Positions 61,261 through 64,000 of a stretch of DNA of 64,000 nucleotides are shown here, piece after piece (the stretch's first letter is position 1; each line of letters opens with the position of its first letter). The notes under the pieces were generated by a model. The model saw only the letters and a list, made by a program, of their open reading frames with translations, had not been told where the DNA came from and ran no database searches. Where the stretch lies: assembly GCA_003612625.1 (NCBI GenBank), contig RAZJ01000009.1, forward strand, positions 29,645-93,644. The letters are read 5' to 3'. The translations under genes and the position numbers were made by a program. The DNA comes from a bacterium 1XD42-1. GTDB lineage: Bacteria > Bacillota > Clostridia > Oscillospirales > Ruminococcaceae.

Positions 61261-62019
61261 ATGTCACGGATTACAGTTGTTTATTTCAGCCCCACCGGAG
61301 GCACAAAAAAAGCAGCTTTGGCTTTGGCCTCGAAATTAGCGGAGGAAGTCCGGGAAATTGCTTTGCCGGTTCCGGATAAAAAAGAATATTCCTTCGGGCC
61401 GGAAGATATGGTACTGTTTGCATTTCCGGTCTTTGGAGGCAGGCTTCCGGTGCTGGCGGCGGAACAGTTGAAATTATTCCACGGCAATGGGGCGGCAGCT
61501 ATTACAGCAGCCGTTTATGGGAACCGGGCTTTTGAAGATGCGCTAATCGAATGCAATGACATTCTGGAGGCACAAGGCTTTTGGACAGCCGCTTCGGCGG
61601 CCTTGTTATCGGAACATTCCATGTGGCGGGAAATTGCTTCCGGACGGCCGGACAGCCAGGATCAGCTTCAAATCAGCCATTTTGCAGAACAAATCCGGGA
61701 AAAGCTCCGGCAGCCAAGAGAAAAAGCAGCTTCTGTACCGGGGGACCGTCCTTATAAAAGCTGGTCCCCTATGCCAGTTGTACCGGCTGTTTCTGACAGT
61801 TGTGTTGGCTGCGGCTTATGCGCTTCTCAATGTCCGGTTTCGGCAATTCCAAAGGATCAGCCTAAGACAACCGATCCGGCAAAATGTATTTTATGTATGC
61901 GCTGTACTGCCATTTGCCCCCAGAAGGCCAGAAGCCTCCCTGCTCCGGCTGCGGCTATGATCCAAGGGAAGCTTTCACCATTAAAAGACATCCGCAGGGA
62001 AAACGAATTATTTTTATAA
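61261..62019 (+). CDS. Flavodoxin-ferredoxin fusion (EFR1 type)
   Basis: 252 residues. A flavodoxin-like N-terminal domain (VVYFSPTGGTKKAA at about 6-19, FPVFGGRLP near 57) and a ferredoxin with two 4Fe-4S motifs: CVGCGLCASQCP (about 181-192) and CILCMRCTAICP (about 210-221). This is the EFR1 arrangement common in clostridia, presumed to carry electrons. AAAGGAG before the ATG. Downstream of folC by 21 bases, terminated at 62069-62101. Confidence 0.92.
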   Translation: MSRITVVYFSPTGGTKKAALALASKLAEEVREIALPVPDKKEYSFGPEDMVLFAFPVFGGRLPVLAAEQLKLFHGNGAAAITAAVYGNRAFEDALIECNDILEAQGFWTAASAALLSEHSMWREIASGRPDSQDQLQISHFAEQIREKLRQPREKAASVPGDRPYKSWSPMPVVPAVSDSCVGCGLCASQCPVSAIPKDQPKTTDPAKCILCMRCTAICPQKARSLPAPAAAMIQGKLSPLKDIRRENELFL

Positions 62020-62068
62020 ACGGAAGATTTCATTCGGACATTCCAAGATACGACAGGTTTTACATAGG

Positions 62069-62101
62069 AAAAGCACTATCATTTTGATAGTGCTTTTTTT
62101 T
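62069..62101 (+). terminator. Terminator of the folC-flavodoxin unit
   Basis: A 13-bp perfect stem AAAAGCACTATCA/TGATAGTGCTTTT with a three-base loop, followed by T's. Confidence 0.93.
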
Positions 62102-62145
62102 ATGCGAAAAAGGGAAAATCTTCGATTGGGGAGGCTGCTTGGAGT

Positions 62146-62520
62146 ATGGCGGTAGAGACAGAATTATTAGCGGGACTGGTAATTGCACGGCTAAGCGGTG
62201 ATATTGACCATCATGGAGCAAAGCCTTTACGGGAAGCCATAGATGGAGCTGTCATTGCTTCAGGTGCAAGAGAATTGGAATTGGATTTCCGGGATGTCAG
62301 TTTTATGGATTCTTCCGGAATTGGGCTTGTCATGGGCCGTTACCGCTTAATGCAGGAATTAGGCGGGCAAATGTGGCTGGTCAATGTAGCAGCCCATTTA
62401 AAAAAAGTAATGATTTTAGCAGGATTAGACCGGCTTTCTATTTTGGACAAGCCTATTCGGAGGGATGGGAAGGAGGGGAAACCAGGTGAACCCAATCAAT
62501 ACCATGAAGCTGCAATTTGA
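62146..62520 (+). CDS. spoIIAA: Anti-sigma F factor antagonist
   Basis: 124 residues with a STAS domain. The phosphorylation site is Ser57 in FMDSSGIGLVMGRY. Dephosphorylated SpoIIAA frees sigma F from SpoIIAB in the forespore. First gene of the three-gene operon; it extends 35 bases into spoIIAB, a larger overlap than in Bacillus. No clear sigma-H promoter could be read in the 45 bases upstream. Confidence 0.95.
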   Translation: MAVETELLAGLVIARLSGDIDHHGAKPLREAIDGAVIASGARELELDFRDVSFMDSSGIGLVMGRYRLMQELGGQMWLVNVAAHLKKVMILAGLDRLSILDKPIRRDGKEGKPGEPNQYHEAAI

Positions 62521-62923
62521 AGGGCGATCGGTCAATGAAGCATTTTCACGGACAGCCGTTGCAGCATTTGTCACACAGACCGACCCCACAATAGAAGAAC
62601 TTTCCGATATTAAAACAGCGGTCAGCGAAGCAGTTACCAACTGTATCGTTCATGGATACCGGGATACGCTGGGTACGGTCTACATAACAGCGAATCTTTA
62701 TCCGGACAGCCGGATCACCATTAAAATCCGCGACAAAGGCCGCGGTATTCCTGATATTAAAAAGGCAATGGAACCAATGTTTACAACTGCTCCGGAAGAA
62801 GAACGGGCAGGTTTAGGGTTTGCAGTCATGCAGACTTTAATGGACAAGGTAAAAGTTACCTCGAAAGAAGGAAAAGGGACTACGGTGACGCTGGAAAGGA
62901 GTATTCGCTCGAAAGGGGAATGA
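62486..62923 (+). CDS. spoIIAB: Anti-sigma F factor/kinase
   Basis: 145 residues from a GTG at 62486, nine bases after AAGGAGG; ATG 62504 is a second possible start. A GHKL kinase with N-box EAVTNCIVHGY, G1 box IRDKGRGIPD and G2 AGLGFAVMQT. It binds sigma F and phosphorylates SpoIIAA. It overlaps spoIIAA and precedes sigF by three bases. Confidence 0.95.
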   Translation: MNPINTMKLQFEGRSVNEAFSRTAVAAFVTQTDPTIEELSDIKTAVSEAVTNCIVHGYRDTLGTVYITANLYPDSRITIKIRDKGRGIPDIKKAMEPMFTTAPEEERAGLGFAVMQTLMDKVKVTSKEGKGTTVTLERSIRSKGE

Positions 62924-62926
62924 CCG

Positions 62927-63598
62927 GTGGCGGAAACCGCTTTAATTGGCAGAACAGATAAAATTGAACAAAATTTAGGCTTAGTACATGCCTGCGCCCA
63001 CCGTTTTAAAGGCCGGGGCGTAGAATATGATGATCTCTATCAGGCAGGATGTATGGGTTTATGCAAAGCTGTCGATGCCTTTGATGAAGGACGGGGTGTA
63101 CGGTTTTCTACTTATGCAGTCCCGGTTATCCTTGGAGAAATGCGGCGGCTGTTTCGGGATGGCGGTGCTGTAAAAGTATCCCGTACTGTAAAAGAACTTT
63201 CTTTAAAAATTACACGGGAACGGGAACGGATTGCCTGTCAATGGGGCCGGGAACCAACTGTCAGTGAATTGGCACAAAAAATGGGGCTGGAAGAAGAACA
63301 AGTTGTAGAAGCTGTTTGTGCAGCAGCTCCGCCGATTTCTTTAACTGTTGATGAGGAAGAAGGCGGCGGTCAGGTTGATGTACCTATTGATTCCCCGGAA
63401 GAACAGTTAGCTGATATTATTTCCTTGAAACAGGCAGTAGGCGCTTTAGAAGCCAGGGACCGTAAGTTAATTATACTCCGGTATTTTTATGGAAAAACCC
63501 AGGTACAGACGGCACAAACCTTAGGAATGACACAGGTACAGGTATCCAGGCGGGAGAAAAAAATACTGGCAGCATTACGTCTGGAATTATCCGGATAA
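62927..63598 (+). CDS. sigF: RNA polymerase sporulation sigma factor F
   Basis: 223 residues of the sigma-70 family: region 2 GVEYDDLYQAGCMGLCKAVD and VRFSTYAVPVILGEMRRLFR, region 3 PTVSELAQKMGLEEEQVVEA, region 4 KLIILRYFYGKTQVQTAQTL. First forespore-specific sigma factor; its place after spoIIAA and spoIIAB is diagnostic. GTG start with AAAGGGGA upstream. Slightly shorter than the Bacillus protein. Confidence 0.95.
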   Translation: MAETALIGRTDKIEQNLGLVHACAHRFKGRGVEYDDLYQAGCMGLCKAVDAFDEGRGVRFSTYAVPVILGEMRRLFRDGGAVKVSRTVKELSLKITRERERIACQWGREPTVSELAQKMGLEEEQVVEAVCAAAPPISLTVDEEEGGGQVDVPIDSPEEQLADIISLKQAVGALEARDRKLIILRYFYGKTQVQTAQTLGMTQVQVSRREKKILAALRLELSG

Positions 63599-63620
63599 AT
63601 TTTTTGAGAAAGCCGTTTCC

Positions 63621-63661
63621 GTATCCCACAGGGGCAAAAAAATCAAGTCCCTGTGGGATAC
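63621..63661. repeat. 13-bp inverted repeat after sigF
   Basis: GTATCCCACAGGG/CCCTGTGGGATAC with a 15-base loop, perfect stem, 22 bases after the sigF stop. No T-run follows on either strand, so it is an mRNA-end structure or repeat rather than a proven terminator. Confidence 0.7.
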
Positions 63662-63883
63662 GCTTCCCCTCCGGCAGGAAAAGCTTCCTGTCCAAAGGAG
63701 CTGTATGGGCTTCCGGTATTGATCACCGGTTCCCCTAAGCGGCAGGTCATCATATGCAGGCTATTCCAGGGCAAAAAACTGCCACCCTTATACTGCCGCC
63801 GCGGATTGTATCCAGCCTCATTTGCATCTTATGCGGGACAAGTAAAATAGGCAACAGCCAGGGACTTGCTCTGGAAAATCAGA

Positions 63884-63916
63884 AATCTCCGTGTGAAAAA
63901 CGGGGATTATTTTTTT
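63884..63916 (+). terminator. Rho-independent terminator
   Basis: AATCTCCGT/ACGGGGATT (nine pairs, one G-T) with a seven-base loop followed by ATTTTTTT. Possibly ends the spoIIA transcript. Confidence 0.8.
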
Positions 63917-63934
63917 ATATAAAATTGGCATTAA

Positions 63935-63978
63935 AAAAGTTCCAAAAAGTACACTTTTTGGAACTTTTATTTTTTTCC
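63935..63978 (+). terminator. Long perfect hairpin terminator
   Basis: AAAAGTTCCAAAAAGT/ACTTTTTGGAACTTTT, 16 bp, loop of two to four bases, followed by ATTTTTTT. Functional on the plus strand; the A-rich 5' arm also allows minus-strand use for a gene beyond the window. Confidence 0.8.
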
Positions 63979-64000
63979 TTTTTTTAGGGTTTCTTTGCCC

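Larger units (their letters stand above)
63599..64000. other. Gene-free end of the window with inverted repeats
   Basis: No convincing gene. Short frames at 63653-63850 and 63754-63987 lack ribosome sites and recognisable protein features. The stretch contains a 13-bp inverted repeat and two terminators described separately. A decayed gene between them cannot be excluded. Confidence 0.5.

Noticed and set aside
62465..62520. Possible frameshift or fusion where spoIIAA and spoIIAB overlap
   Set aside because: Both proteins are complete; a GTG at 62486 with AAGGAGG explains the overlap as translational coupling.
63653..63987. Two short plus-strand frames after sigF
   Set aside because: No ribosome sites, no recognisable domain, and interrupted by hairpins and a terminator.
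1..64000. CRISPR arrays, prophage or insertion sequences
   Set aside because: No regularly spaced direct repeats, phage structural genes, integrases or transposases were seen anywhere in the window.

Overview
The window comes from a Gram-positive, spore-forming, motile anaerobe, most likely a gut clostridium (Clostridia, Oscillospirales-like). The evidence is the spoIIAA-spoIIAB-sigF operon, a flagellin with a sigma-D-type promoter, a type 4 (4Fe-4S) uracil-DNA glycosylase, many lipoproteins, no outer-membrane genes, an anaerobic (cobalt-early) B12 pathway and strong AGGAGG-type ribosome sites. I saw no prophage, insertion sequence, rRNA operon or CRISPR array. The placement is inference from gene content.

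Layout. 1-3.2 kb: a MerR/GyrI-type regulator, an HtrA protease and a two-gene eutS-eutP unit. 3.2-8.95 kb: a cobalamin-riboswitch-controlled set encoding a membrane-anchored CbiK-type chelatase, an unrecognised lipoprotein and a BtuFCD-like importer. 8.95-14.2 kb: purine catabolism (xdhA-xdhB-xdhC and an NCS2 permease). 14.2-16.7 kb: a DUF1275 membrane protein, an Fe-S protein and a Uma2 protein. 16.7-26.1 kb: a nine-gene cobalamin operon (cbiD-L-H-ET-A-cobT-cobD-cbiP-cbiC) with its own promoter just downstream of tRNA-Leu(UAA). 26.4-28.8 kb: ddh, a dehydrogenase and a uracil-DNA glycosylase. 28.8-33.1 kb: flagellin with a structured, CsrA-like leader, then a TPR glycosyltransferase. 33.1-33.4 kb: a compact type I toxin-antitoxin candidate. 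33.6-36.9 kb: a PfkB sugar kinase, pgi, a small P-loop protein and a His/Cys-rich secreted protein. 36.9-43.2 kb: rhh-comEC-holA-RNase M5-like-MBOAT-DHHW. 43.3-49.7 kb: malQ, a CAP lipoprotein, a YdbC/PC4 protein, an ECF sigma/anti-sigma pair, an ATP-grasp protein and a secreted unknown. 49.8-56.4 kb: an FMN_bind-like lipoprotein, a FapA/DUF342 protein, a PepSY lipoprotein, a tandem hemerythrin, a corrinoid protein and a zinc-ribbon membrane protein. 56.4-63.6 kb: valS, a lipoprotein, folC, a flavodoxin-ferredoxin and the spoIIA operon. The last 400 bases hold only hairpins.

The common theme is corrinoid metabolism: uptake, surface metal handling, synthesis, and possible users (a corrinoid methyl-carrier and orphan ethanolamine-microcompartment genes). 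The transport/chelatase set has a B12 riboswitch, while the biosynthetic operon appears to have only a very short leader. The least expected observations are: a type I toxin-antitoxin candidate (24-residue hydrophobic peptide, 5'-3' mRNA closure, perfect antisense promoter) with a decayed second copy near 14.4 kb; an MBOAT/DHHW O-acyltransferase pair in which both partners lack their catalytic residues while remaining full length; and a ComEC whose C-terminal domain lacks the metal-binding motif.
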